Assembly: GCA_964649085.1 (NCBI GenBank)
Contig: CAZYPN010000036.1
Location: 1-64,000, forward strand
Reading direction: 5' to 3'
DNA length: 64,000 nucleotides
DNA from: JADMJV01 sp964649085
Lineage (GTDB): Bacteria > Vulcanimicrobiota > Xenobia > Xenobiales > JADMJV01
In this document: one piece after another, positions 16,733 through 24,651 of the stretch
Layout of the letters: each line of letters starts with the position of its first letter
How positions within the stretch are numbered: the stretch's first letter is position 1
Made by a program: the position numbers and the translations under genes
Notes under the pieces: generated by a model
Databases searched by the model: none
What the model was told of the DNA's origin: nothing
The model's input: the letters and a program-made list of their open reading frames with translations, nothing else

Positions 16733-18903
16733 GATAGGACTTCCAGAGAAAACGGACCGCCCTGCATCAAACTGGCGAGATAGCTGGGGTCGTAAGTGAT
16801 ATCGACGCTGCCAGCCTGGACTCGGGCCTCGGCGAGGCCTGGAGTGGGGTCGGCTGAGGGGTCGCCGCCGTAGGCGACCAGGCTGCCGCGCAACCGGAAG
16901 GGAGCGAAAGACGTGCCGTCGGAGGCCAGCACGGCGACGTTCTTCCAGGCGTAGACGATGCCCCTGAGGTCGACGCCATGGAAGGTGCCACCGGTGCTCT
17001 GCAGGTTGTAAGCGTCGATGGTGATGTTGCCTTCGGCATAGAGGTTGAGGCCGAGCTGGGAGCCGGGTGTGGAGCTGAGCTCGGTGCTGGTACCGATCAG
17101 AGCGATGTCTTTCTTGCTGATCAGGGCCGATCCGTTGCCCTGGATCTGAGCGCCGATAGTGATGTTGCCATCGTTGGCAAAGACCAGCCCGCTGGCGCCA
17201 CCCTGCAGCTCCAGTTCGAGGTCCTTGGGTTTGAGCGTGCCGCCTATGCCGGAAGCCGGGCTCGGGCTGCTGGTGGGGGCGGGAGGGGTCAGGCTCGACT
17301 GGGTGGCGGTCTGCATGGCGGCGTAGTCGGCCGGGTTGGCGTTATTGAACAGCGTGGTGAGGGAACTCAACGGTGCGGTCTTCCACACGTAAATGTCATC
17401 GCCTGAACTGGGCACGCTATTGGGAATCCAGAGATCGCCGCCGCCGATGTTGTAGCGACTGTAGGTGACGTCGTTGGTCGGGAAGCTCCCGGCACCGATG
17501 GAGGCACCGCTGGCCGAAGTCGAGCTTGGGGAGACCTGACTACCGATGATGGTCTGCCAGGCCAGCAGGGTGCCGGCAGTCAACTTGAGCTTGGTCGAGT
17601 AGCTCGAGCTGAAGTATTCGCCCAGCATGTAGGAGGTGCTCAGGCCCGGACTGGGGGAAGGTGAGGGAGTGCCCGAGGCCGCTGGCACGCCGCCGTAGTT
17701 GGCCGACTGAGGGGCACCGCCGTCGGGGATGAGAGCAAAGTCGGTGACGGCGCCATTCGGGGTCACGGCCACATCGGAAGTGACCCGCAGCGTGTATTTG
17801 GGCGCCGGAGCGGGATTGGGCCCCACCAGCGTAACGCCGCTGGGCAGCGTCACCGGAGTGCCGGTGGGGACGGGGCTTGCCGTGGCGAAATCGGCGTAGT
17901 TCATATTGAAATACTGCACCTGACCGCTGTCGGTGACGACATAGGTGCCGGCCGGAAAGTTTGCTGGACTGGAGGGCGCGCGCACCTTGCTGGAGGGGAT
18001 TTTGAAAAATCCCGTGCTGTCATCGGCCGAAACGCTGATGCCCGCACTGACGGGACCACTGACGGTTTGCCCGGTGCCGTAGCGCAGCTCGCCCTGGGAG
18101 GCCGAGATGCCCCCACTGATATTGAGGTCGGCCTTGGTTCGCAGACGGGCAACCTGACCCGAGGAAGCCTGAAGCTGCACCGGGCTTTGCGCCGAGATCA
18201 CCAGGTTGCCGGCGGCCATGATGGCGGCCGCGGTGACCGGTTGGTTGTTGCCCAGGCGCAGGATGGCCTGAATGGTTTTGCGCTGGAAGCCCCCCGAGTA
18301 GGCGGTGGGCAGGCCGGCGCTGGTGACCACACCGCGCCCGTAGCTGCCCTCGACGCTGAGCAACATGGTACTGCCGGGAATGGTGAGCTGAGTATTGCTC
18401 CAGGGACCACTGCTGCTGGTGGCCGCACCGTTGATGGCCAGTGGAATGGGACGAGGGTTGGGGCCGAGCAGATTGTTGCAACTGACGTAGGGCATGTCGC
18501 CCCAGGCCACCGGGGGGTCGTTGAGTGCATCACTGTTGGGATTGGCCGAAGCCGCACCATCCTGGTAGTTGAAGCGAATGCGGAAGCGCGACCAGCCCGA
18601 ACCGTTCTGCATCCAGCCGACCGCCTGCCCGTCGCCCTCGCGCACCACCAATCCGGGGCCCTGGAACGTTTGCACGTTCTCAGCCCGCCAACTGGGGTCC
18701 TGACTGATGCGGCTGCGGGCCCAATCAACACCACTTTGACTGGCTCTGGAAGCCAGACTGAGACCCTGATCGGTGCCCGTGCGGACCAAACTGCTGGGCG
18801 CTAAATCCAGCGCTGCGCCCACAAACATCAGCGTCAGGACGCTGAACAGCAGCACCGTGATCAGCAGAATTGCGCGCCTTCCCCGTCTTCTTAAAGGCAG
18901 CAA
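16717..18903 (-). CDS. Large PilX/GspK-like minor pilin or surface protein
   Basis: First gene of minor-pilin cluster I, 728 residues. The N-terminus (RRRGRRAILLITVLLFSVLTLMFVGAAL) is a hydrophobic pilin-type helix. Like PilX/GspK it lacks the Glu at +5. A very long Ser/Thr/Gly/Pro-rich extracellular part follows, with a SPSPSPG linker (near residue 415) and beta-helix-like repeats of short strands (ISASQGELRYG, GNITIGAQIQGNGSALISK), which could form an adhesin stalk. It is far longer than ordinary PilX (about 200). The start is TTG behind GGAGGTCGGC. A perfect 10-bp inverted repeat lies 25 nt upstream (18928-18956). Confidence 0.75.
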   Translation of the reverse strand: MLPLRRRGRRAILLITVLLFSVLTLMFVGAALDLAPSSLVRTGTDQGLSLASRASQSGVDWARSRISQDPSWRAENVQTFQGPGLVVREGDGQAVGWMQNGSGWSRFRIRFNYQDGAASANPNSDALNDPPVAWGDMPYVSCNNLLGPNPRPIPLAINGAATSSSGPWSNTQLTIPGSTMLLSVEGSYGRGVVTSAGLPTAYSGGFQRKTIQAILRLGNNQPVTAAAIMAAGNLVISAQSPVQLQASSGQVARLRTKADLNISGGISASQGELRYGTGQTVSGPVSAGISVSADDSTGFFKIPSSKVRAPSSPANFPAGTYVVTDSGQVQYFNMNYADFATASPVPTGTPVTLPSGVTLVGPNPAPAPKYTLRVTSDVAVTPNGAVTDFALIPDGGAPQSANYGGVPAASGTPSPSPSPGLSTSYMLGEYFSSSYSTKLKLTAGTLLAWQTIIGSQVSPSSTSASGASIGAGSFPTNDVTYSRYNIGGGDLWIPNSVPSSGDDIYVWKTAPLSSLTTLFNNANPADYAAMQTATQSSLTPPAPTSSPSPASGIGGTLKPKDLELELQGGASGLVFANDGNITIGAQIQGNGSALISKKDIALIGTSTELSSTPGSQLGLNLYAEGNITIDAYNLQSTGGTFHGVDLRGIVYAWKNVAVLASDGTSFAPFRLRGSLVAYGGDPSADPTPGLAEARVQAGSVDITYDPSYLASLMQGGPFSLEVLSWHEF

Positions 18904-18927
18904 GCCGACCTCCGATCATCGCCCATC

Positions 18928-18956
18928 GATTCCAAAATCTCAGGCCTTTTGGAATC
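18928..18956 (-). promoter_or_regulatory. Perfect 10-bp inverted repeat in the leader of minor-pilin cluster I
   Basis: GATTCCAAAA (18928-18937) and its exact complement TTTTGGAATC (18947-18956) flank a 9-nt spacer. It lies 25 nt before the TTG start at 18903 and just upstream of the GGAGG site. It could be a protein-binding operator (29-bp dyad) or an mRNA hairpin next to the ribosome site. On the plus strand it would also lie past the end of no gene, so a terminator role is unlikely. Confidence 0.55.
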
Positions 18957-19015
18957 CATCTTAACAGATACACTGCCAGTACGCTATGGAGGGGACTCCG
19001 GCCGACCGCAGGATA

Positions 19016-19510
19016 TCAGGTCAGCGAAATCACTTCGACCTGACGACGGCTCAAATCAACGACGCAGCAGTGAGCCTGTCCGGTAACCCAGCCACAGACC
19101 TCGCCAGGGTTGACCAGCAAAGCGCCACTGGGGGTCTGGCGGATGTCCAGCTGATGAGTGTGGCCGTAGACCACCAGATCATAGTGCGGCGAGCCTTCCA
19201 GGGCCTCGAGAGCTACCGGCTCGTGGAGCAGCAAAAAGCGTTTGCCCGAGAATTCGTAGGCCTGGGGGCGCTCGCTGAGCTGATGGCCCAGGGCATCGAA
19301 ACGAGCTTTCAAACCGATGCGCTCACCATCGTTATTACCGAAAACAGCCCGGATGGGTACCCCCACCCGGTGCAGCACCGGCACCGTAAAGGGGGCGATA
19401 AAATCCCCGGCGTGCAACACCAGTTCGACCTCGCGGTCACGCAGATGCTGCACAGCCAGGGCCAGTCGGTCGAGGTGGTCGTGACTGTCCGAGAGCACCC
19501 CGACTTTCAT
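19016..19510 (-). CDS. YfcE/MJ0936-family metallophosphodiesterase
   Basis: Small calcineurin-like phosphoesterase of 164 residues. The metal-site motifs are complete: D-S-H (VLSDSHDHL, residues 7-9 region), GD (LHAGDF), GNND (FGNNDGE), H (LLHEP) and GHTH (VYGHTHQ). The family hydrolyses phosphodiester bonds in small substrates; the physiological substrate is usually unknown. The gene starts 3 nt after the stop of the upstream hypothetical gene and lacks its own strong ribosome site, so it is probably coupled to it. Confidence 0.88.
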   Translation of the reverse strand: MKVGVLSDSHDHLDRLALAVQHLRDREVELVLHAGDFIAPFTVPVLHRVGVPIRAVFGNNDGERIGLKARFDALGHQLSERPQAYEFSGKRFLLLHEPVALEALEGSPHYDLVVYGHTHQLDIRQTPSGALLVNPGEVCGWVTGQAHCCVVDLSRRQVEVISLT

Positions 19511-19513
19511 GAG

Positions 19514-20059
19514 CTAGCGACTCTCGAGCTGACGCAGGGCGCCGCTGCGCTCGAGTTGCTCGCGAATGGGGCTGGGCAACGTTTGCAACGATCGGAAGTT
19601 GGGGCCCGAGAAATAGGTCTTGGTGGCCCCGCTGTTAAACGGATCGTTCTCTACCGTGAGGCTCACGTCGAAATGGCGGGTGGGCTTCTTCAGCTTCTCG
19701 ATCTTGTAGTTCACCTTGGCCCGACGCGCGTCGTGGGGAAAGTGGAAGGTGATCTGACTGTTGTTGGCCTTGAACTCAAAAAGTTCCAGGGTCAGCTTGT
19801 AGGCCGAATGGAAGTCCATCGTCAGGCCGATGTTGTCAGAGGTAAAGCTGTAAGCGTGGAAGGTGTCGCTGGCCATTTCTGGATAGCGATCGAGCCAAAG
19901 CACGTCGTAGAGCTCTTTGTTGTTCTGAACTTCAACCTGAGAGGTGGGGGGGGTGTGGTTGGACACGGGGGGGCGGCTGATGCCTACCAGACAAATGGCG
20001 GCTGAGCCCACGATCATCGCGGCAAACCAGCCGGGCACAAAACGTCGAACTTGATTCAC
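19514..20059 (-). CDS. Hypothetical signal-anchored protein
   Basis: Not recognised. It has 181 residues with an N-terminal membrane anchor or signal (WFAAMIVGSAAICLVGISR, about 11-29). The mature part looks like an all-beta domain (alternating strands such as IGLTMDFHSAYKLTLELFEF, HFDVSLTVEN), so it may be a lipid- or surface-facing sandwich. It uses a GTG start with an excellent GGAGG site 5 nt before it. It is divergent from the Ser/Thr kinase gene and leads directly into the phosphodiesterase gene. Confidence 0.7.
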   Translation of the reverse strand: MNQVRRFVPGWFAAMIVGSAAICLVGISRPPVSNHTPPTSQVEVQNNKELYDVLWLDRYPEMASDTFHAYSFTSDNIGLTMDFHSAYKLTLELFEFKANNSQITFHFPHDARRAKVNYKIEKLKKPTRHFDVSLTVENDPFNSGATKTYFSGPNFRSLQTLPSPIREQLERSGALRQLESR

Positions 20060-20142
20060 GGTTCCTCCAAAGGATGGGAGATGAGGGCGGCAGCTTCGAC
20101 GCCAGACAAGGTTCCCCCCCCGACCGGGAGGAAGTCCGAAGG

Positions 20143-21039
20143 GTGAAGCGTTTGAGCAACGGGCAGGTGGTTCACGGTCGCTACCAGGTGCTTTCCTTCC
20201 TGGGCCAGGGTAGCTTCGCCCGCGTCTATCTGACCAACGACCAGCGCTGGCGTGGCAACCTGGTGGCTTTGAAAGAGATTCCCACAGGCCACTACAGCGA
20301 GCAGGAATACGCCCAGTTCAACGCCCACTTTTTGCGCGAGGCAGCCTTCCTGATGCAGTTGCAACACCCCGGACTACCCCGGGTGGTCGAGTTTTTCGCC
20401 GAGGGCTCCAATTACTACCTGGCTCTGGAGTGGGTACCCGGCCACACCCTCGAACAGGAACTGCAACAGCGAGACTCGCCCGCCGAGGGCGAAGTCATTG
20501 GCTGGGGTCTTCAACTGGCCGAAGTGCTGCGCTATTTGCACAGCCAACGACCCTATCCAGTGATGCTCGGAGACTTGAAGCCGGCCAACGTCGTGCTCGA
20601 CTATCAAGGCCGGCTACGAGTGGTCGATTTTGGCGTGGCTTCCTATGCCGTGCCCGACCAAAAACGCGATTTCGCCCTGGTCAGCCCGGGCTTCTCGGCG
20701 CCCGAGCAATATCTGTCCGGCCAGCTCGACGAGCGCTGCGATATCTACGCTCTGGGGGCGACTCTCTACTGGACTCTCTACCCCTGCGCGCTGGATCGAT
20801 TTCGCTTTGACGTGCCCTCGATTCGAAAATTCCGACCCGATGTTTCCGCCGGATTTGACGAATTGCTAACCCGTTGCTTACACACCGACCCCCAGCACAG
20901 GCCCTATCCTGCCGAAGAGGTGATCCTGGCTTTGCGGGGCACCTTTCAACGGCTTGGAAGCCTGCAACAAGCGACTTCCTCACCGGCTGAAATCCTTTCG
21001 AAGCTATACCGAGATCGAAAGAAAAAGTTCGATTTCTGA
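20143..21039 (+). CDS. Serine/threonine protein kinase
   Basis: Soluble Hanks-type kinase of about 298 residues, essentially a bare catalytic domain with no transmembrane segment or sensor. Motifs: glycine loop GQGSFARV, Lys in VALKEIP, catalytic loop GDLKPANV, DFG in VVDFGVAS, and APE in FSAPEQY. The residue before the catalytic Asp is Gly and the HRD histidine is missing (MLGDLKPAN), as in some bacterial kinases. I prefer GTG 20143 because GGGAGGAAG precedes it; ATG 20074 would add 23 residues. It is the only kinase in the window and could phosphorylate the FHA-BTAD protein at 59.8-60.9 kb, which is inference only. Confidence 0.88.
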   Translation: MKRLSNGQVVHGRYQVLSFLGQGSFARVYLTNDQRWRGNLVALKEIPTGHYSEQEYAQFNAHFLREAAFLMQLQHPGLPRVVEFFAEGSNYYLALEWVPGHTLEQELQQRDSPAEGEVIGWGLQLAEVLRYLHSQRPYPVMLGDLKPANVVLDYQGRLRVVDFGVASYAVPDQKRDFALVSPGFSAPEQYLSGQLDERCDIYALGATLYWTLYPCALDRFRFDVPSIRKFRPDVSAGFDELLTRCLHTDPQHRPYPAEEVILALRGTFQRLGSLQQATSSPAEILSKLYRDRKKKFDF

Positions 21040-21174
21040 ACAGGCTTCCAGAAGGAAACCTTGTCCCGCATGGAAAGTATCGCCTGATCGTGAACGGGGC
21101 CTCCTCAGAAAGGCTTCGCGCACGGAAGGCCAGCGAGTGCAACTCGGGGCCCCAGATGAAGGAGGTTCTTCAAG

Positions 21175-21333
21175 ATGAAGAGCACGAACCGTTTCGGTCT
21201 ATTGTTGGTCACCGGACTGCTGGCCGTGGCCGTATATGGTTGCTCGGGCAACACCCCTGCCCCCAGCGGTACGGGCACCCCCGCCGCTGCCGGCAGCGCC
21301 GCGCCCGCCGCAACTCCCGCCCAGACTCCCTAA
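21175..21333 (+). CDS. Small Ala/Pro/Thr-rich lipoprotein
   Basis: A 52-residue open frame with an excellent AAGGAGGTTCTTCAAG site before its ATG. It encodes a signal peptide with a lipobox (AVAVYGC, Cys at residue 23) and then only 29 low-complexity residues (Thr, Pro, Ala, Gly). It lies 40 nt upstream of the cytochrome c lipoprotein gene, whose own linker has the same composition, so the two may be co-transcribed. It looks like a lipid-anchored linker with no domain attached. Function unknown. Confidence 0.7.
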   Translation: MKSTNRFGLLLVTGLLAVAVYGCSGNTPAPSGTGTPAAAGSAAPAATPAQTP

Positions 21334-21373
21334 GTAACGGGGGGAGCAAATTACACGGAGGATTCCGAATATC

Positions 21374-21916
21374 ATGTTTTCTCGTAAATTTCTCGTGCCG
21401 TTGGTAGGCCTGGCTGCCGCCGCTGCCTTCGGTTGCAACAATAATCCCACGCCCGGTGCTACCGGCGCCCCCGCTACTGGGGCCCCGCCGGCCACCAGCG
21501 CTCCCTCGACTCCGGCTCCGGTCAGCGTGTCCACCCCCACGGTGGCCCTCGCTGCCGACGCTGGTTTCGACAAGGCCAAATCGCTGAAAGGCCACAAAGA
21601 GGTCTCAGCGATGAAGAACCCCGTCGCCAGCGACATCGAAGCCACCAAAAAAGGCGCCGAGTTGTATGCGATGAACTGTGCGTCGTGCCACGGCCCGGCG
21701 GGTGCAGGCGACGGTCCAGCCGGTATGGCCCTCAACCCCAAGCCGCGCAACATGACGGTGAGCGGCGACTACAAGTATGGAGCGGGCGATCTGGGCATCT
21801 TCCGCACCATCAAGTACGGCGTCGACGGCACCGGCATGGCCCCCTGGGAAGGCCGGATGAGCGACGAAGACACCTGGAAAGTGGTGAACTTCGTTCGCAC
21901 CCTGCAGAAGTCGTAA
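21374..21916 (+). CDS. Lipoprotein cytochrome c
   Basis: Single-haem class I cytochrome c of 180 residues. The signal peptide ends in a lipobox (AAFGC, Cys at residue 21), so the protein is probably lipid-anchored at the periplasmic face. A flexible Pro/Ala/Thr linker of about 40 residues leads to the haem domain with CASCH as the covalent haem site and a distal Met ligand likely in GTGMAPWEG. The domain end, DTWKVVNFVRTLQ, is typical of cytochromes of the CccA/CoxB/NirC type. It most likely carries electrons to a terminal oxidase or reductase not in this window. A terminator follows 22 nt after the stop. Confidence 0.9.
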   Translation: MFSRKFLVPLVGLAAAAAFGCNNNPTPGATGAPATGAPPATSAPSTPAPVSVSTPTVALAADAGFDKAKSLKGHKEVSAMKNPVASDIEATKKGAELYAMNCASCHGPAGAGDGPAGMALNPKPRNMTVSGDYKYGAGDLGIFRTIKYGVDGTGMAPWEGRMSDEDTWKVVNFVRTLQKS

Positions 21917-21937
21917 GTCAGACTTCAGCCTGAACGG

Positions 21938-21970
21938 GCCCTCGCTCTCCTCGGAGGCGGGGGCTTTTTA
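21938..21970 (+). terminator. Rho-independent terminator after the cytochrome c gene
   Basis: GCCCTCGC (21938-21945) pairs with GCGGGGGC (21957-21964), an 8-bp stem with one G-U pair, followed directly by TTTTTA. It separates the kinase/lipoprotein/cytochrome stretch from aroC. Confidence 0.85.
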
Positions 21971-21984
21971 TTGCCGGAGGTCAC

Positions 21985-23124
21985 GTGGGAAATTCACTGG
22001 GCAGAGCATTTCGAATCACCACCTGGGGCGAGTCCCATGGTGGCGGGGTAGGGGTCGTCATCGACGGCTGCCCTCCCCGCTTGCCCCTGAGCCCGGAGGA
22101 AATTCAGTTGGAACTCGACCGGCGGCGTCCCGGCCAGTCGGATCTCACGACCCCCCGACAAGAGGGAGACCGGGTTCAGATTCTCTCCGGTCTTTTTGAA
22201 GGCCTGACCTTGGGAACCCCGATCTCGTTGATGGTCTGGAATCAGGATGCCAAACCGGCTTCTTACGCTCCTTTCAAAGACATCTATCGACCCTCCCATG
22301 CCGACTTTACCTACGAAGCCAAATACGGCATTCGCAACTGGATGGGTGGCGGGCGGGCCAGTGCCCGGGAAACCATCGGTCGGGTGGCCGCCGGAGCGGT
22401 AGCGCGTAAGTGGCTGCACCTGGCCTGGGGCGTGGAAATCGTGGCATGGGTTGAGAAAGTGCATCAGATCCAGGCCTGCGTCGACCCCGACAGCGTGACT
22501 CGCGAGGCCGTTGAGGCCACCGCAGTCCGCTGCCCGGACCTCCAGGCGGCCGGTCGCATGGAAGAAAAGGTCCTCTGGGCCAAAGCTCAGGGCGATTCGG
22601 TCGGCGGGGTGATCGGGGTGGTCGCCCGGGGCGTGCCCGCCGGCCTGGGCGAGCCCGTTTTCGACAAACTGGAAGCCGAACTGGCCCGAGCCCTGATGAG
22701 CCTGCCCGCAGTCAAAGGCGTGGAGATCGGCTCGGGATTCGCCGGCACTGCACTGCTCGGCTCCGAGCACAACGACCCCTTCGAAATGCGCGAGGGTCGG
22801 GTGCGCACCCGCAAGAACCACTCGGGCGGTGTGCAGGGGGGTATCAGCAATGGCGAGTCCATTGTCATGAGAGTGGCTTTCAAACCCACCTCTACGATCT
22901 TCAAGTCGCAGGACTCGGTCGATCGACAGGGCCAGGAAGTAACCCTGGAGGCCCAGGGTCGACACGACCCCTGTGTGCTTCCGCGGGCGGTGCCCATCGT
23001 GGAGGCCATGATGGCACTGGTGCTCATGGATCAGGCCCAAAGACAGCTGGCCCAGAACCCTGATTGGAGCCAGCGACCAGGACCCGGCCCCCAAAGTGAG
23101 AAAGGCCAGAACGACAGCCCATAG
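21985..23124 (+). CDS. aroC: Chorismate synthase
   Basis: Last step of the shikimate pathway: converts 5-enolpyruvylshikimate 3-phosphate to chorismate with reduced FMN. The family signature TTWGESHGGG is at residues 12-21, and the conserved RPSHADFTYEAKYG and GGGRASARET segments are present. So are the later GGVQGGISNGE and the terminal D-P-C-V-L-P-R-A-V-P-I-V-E-A pattern. At 379 residues the enzyme is full length. The start is GTG, 5 nt after CCGGAGG. Chorismate also feeds the futalosine menaquinone pathway represented by mqnE at the end of the window. Confidence 0.97.
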   Translation: MGNSLGRAFRITTWGESHGGGVGVVIDGCPPRLPLSPEEIQLELDRRRPGQSDLTTPRQEGDRVQILSGLFEGLTLGTPISLMVWNQDAKPASYAPFKDIYRPSHADFTYEAKYGIRNWMGGGRASARETIGRVAAGAVARKWLHLAWGVEIVAWVEKVHQIQACVDPDSVTREAVEATAVRCPDLQAAGRMEEKVLWAKAQGDSVGGVIGVVARGVPAGLGEPVFDKLEAELARALMSLPAVKGVEIGSGFAGTALLGSEHNDPFEMREGRVRTRKNHSGGVQGGISNGESIVMRVAFKPTSTIFKSQDSVDRQGQEVTLEAQGRHDPCVLPRAVPIVEAMMALVLMDQAQRQLAQNPDWSQRPGPGPQSEKGQNDSP

Positions 23125-23147
23125 ACCGGATTCAATCAGGAGGCATC

Positions 23148-24233
23148 ATGCAAGTTCAGCGCGGAGGAGTGTTTGCCGAGATCCTCGACCAGCCCAGGGC
23201 CTGGCGCGAGACGTTGCAAATGCTGGTCAAGAGAAAAGAAGAGCTGGGAACCTGGCTCAAAGGCGAAAATTTCGGCCAGATTGTCTTTCTGGGCTGCGGC
23301 AGTTCTTACCCTGTGTCGGTCTCGGCTGCGGCGGTTGCTCAGCTGGTGTCGGGCCTGAATACCGAGGTGTATCCCAGCAGCGAATTCTGCTACCTGCGTC
23401 GCCCCCCCTACGACAGCCGAATCAAAACGCTGGTGGTGGCCACCAGCCGCTCGGGCGACAGCGACGACACCGTCTGGGCTGTGGAGAAGCTGAAGCGTTT
23501 GCATCCGGCCGTTAAGGTCTTGGGAATCTTTGCCAAAGAGGGTCGCATCGGGCCGATGTGTGACCAGACCATCATGCTGCCCAACACCATGGAAGCGGGC
23601 CCCGTTTCCACGCGTACGGCCTCGAGTTCGCTGCTGGCCACCATGGTGCTCACCGCCTGGATTTCAAACAAAGATGCCTTTATCAATGAACTGATCAAGG
23701 TTCCCGAGTTGTACAGCGAGCAGACTTACCTGGAGGGCATTCGAGATGCCGCCCGCAAGCTCAGCGTACCCAAACCCATTCCCAGCCATTTTGCCTTCCT
23801 GGGCTGTGGCCCCTACTACGGTCTGGCCCTCGAAGCGGCCCGCAAAATGCGAGAACTGGTCGCCGTCAACGCCGAGGCCTACCAGACCCTGGAGTATCGC
23901 CACGCCAACTATGCCGGGCTGATGAAAGAAAATCTGGTGATGAACTTTACCTCCGATACGGTCCGCCGTGCTGAACTCGACGTGATGGGAGGCATGGCCA
24001 AGCAGAAGTGCGTACGTGTGTGCGTACTGGAAAGCTCCGATGAAGCCAGCAAGTTGCGCACCGACCAGGTGATCGAGCTCAAGTCGAAGGTCAGTGAGAT
24101 CACACGCCTGCTGGTGATGTACCCGGTAGTGCATTTCCTGGCCTTTTACATGTGCATCGCGCGCGGCAAGAACGCTGAAAAGCTGTTCCATCTCGAGCCC
24201 GGCATCCCCATCAAGGACAAGCCCGGTGTTTGA
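23148..24233 (+). CDS. SIS-domain sugar isomerase/deaminase
   Basis: Phosphosugar-binding protein of 361 residues with two SIS domains, like the isomerase half of GlmS and AgaS/FrlB proteins. Domain one includes VFLGCGSSYPVS and ATSRSGDSDDTV (phosphate-binding serines). Domain two includes FLGCGPYYGLALEAARKMREL and Y-Q-T-L-E-Y-R-H. The glutaminase domain of GlmS is absent, so it probably isomerises or deaminates an amino sugar phosphate or a fructosamine phosphate. The exact substrate cannot be told. CAGGAGG precedes the ATG. The stop overlaps the GTG start of the next gene (GTGTTTGA), giving an operon of at least three genes with XdhC. Confidence 0.85.
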   Translation: MQVQRGGVFAEILDQPRAWRETLQMLVKRKEELGTWLKGENFGQIVFLGCGSSYPVSVSAAAVAQLVSGLNTEVYPSSEFCYLRRPPYDSRIKTLVVATSRSGDSDDTVWAVEKLKRLHPAVKVLGIFAKEGRIGPMCDQTIMLPNTMEAGPVSTRTASSSLLATMVLTAWISNKDAFINELIKVPELYSEQTYLEGIRDAARKLSVPKPIPSHFAFLGCGPYYGLALEAARKMRELVAVNAEAYQTLEYRHANYAGLMKENLVMNFTSDTVRRAELDVMGGMAKQKCVRVCVLESSDEASKLRTDQVIELKSKVSEITRLLVMYPVVHFLAFYMCIARGKNAEKLFHLEPGIPIKDKPGV

Positions 24234-24651
24234 TCGTCCCGAATGGTGGCAGGTTCTCATCCTGATCACCCCCCTCAGCGTGGCCATCTACGGATTGCGC
24301 TGGTGGGAGTATCGCAAGGCCAACACAGCCTACCGTGAGTTGACGCCGACACAGAAAGGCTATGCGCTGCTGCATTACCTGCCTCCGGGAGTCAGTGCCC
24401 TGTTCTATTCCCGGCTCGAGCCCGAAGAGCAATCGCTCTATCGCGAAGCAGGGCAGCACATTCGCGGCACCGGACGCAGCCTGATCTCGCCCCTGGTCAA
24501 AGAAGTTCTCAAGAGAATGACCGCAGATGGATGCAGGCCACCCTCCACAGAGAGCTCCGACCCCCTGGAGAAGCTCCATCTGGCGGCCGACTTCTGCCAG
24601 GAGGAGCTCTTCCAGGTGTTGCGCCAGCACTTTCCCCCTCGCGGCGCGTGA
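24226..24651 (+). CDS. Membrane-anchored protein with a FliG N-domain-like segment
   Basis: The 141-residue protein has one N-terminal membrane helix (WWQVLILITPLSVAIYGL, about 7-24). The following segment, LTPTQKGYALLHYLPPGVSALFYSRLEPEEQ, reads like the N-terminal domain of FliG, in which 'L-T-x-x-Q-K-A-A-x-L-L-x-x-L-G-x-x-x-A-x-x-x-x-x-L' is usual. No FliG motor domain and no flagellar genes are nearby, so this is a resemblance rather than an assignment. The GTG start overlaps the SIS gene, and the TGA stop overlaps the GTG start of the XdhC gene (GTGA), so all three are translationally linked. Confidence 0.7.
   Translation: MFDRPEWWQVLILITPLSVAIYGLRWWEYRKANTAYRELTPTQKGYALLHYLPPGVSALFYSRLEPEEQSLYREAGQHIRGTGRSLISPLVKEVLKRMTADGCRPPSTESSDPLEKLHLAADFCQEELFQVLRQHFPPRGA

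Noticed and set aside
18986..20005. 339-codon plus-strand frame opposite the phosphodiesterase gene
   Set aside because: It has no recognisable domain and overlaps two well-supported minus-strand genes, so it is an antisense artefact of high GC.
21040..21140. Frame reading LVPHGKYRLIVNG, resembling the start of another Ser/Thr kinase
   Set aside because: The match is only a few residues, is followed by non-kinase sequence, and has no start or ribosome site, so it is not supported as a gene or relic.
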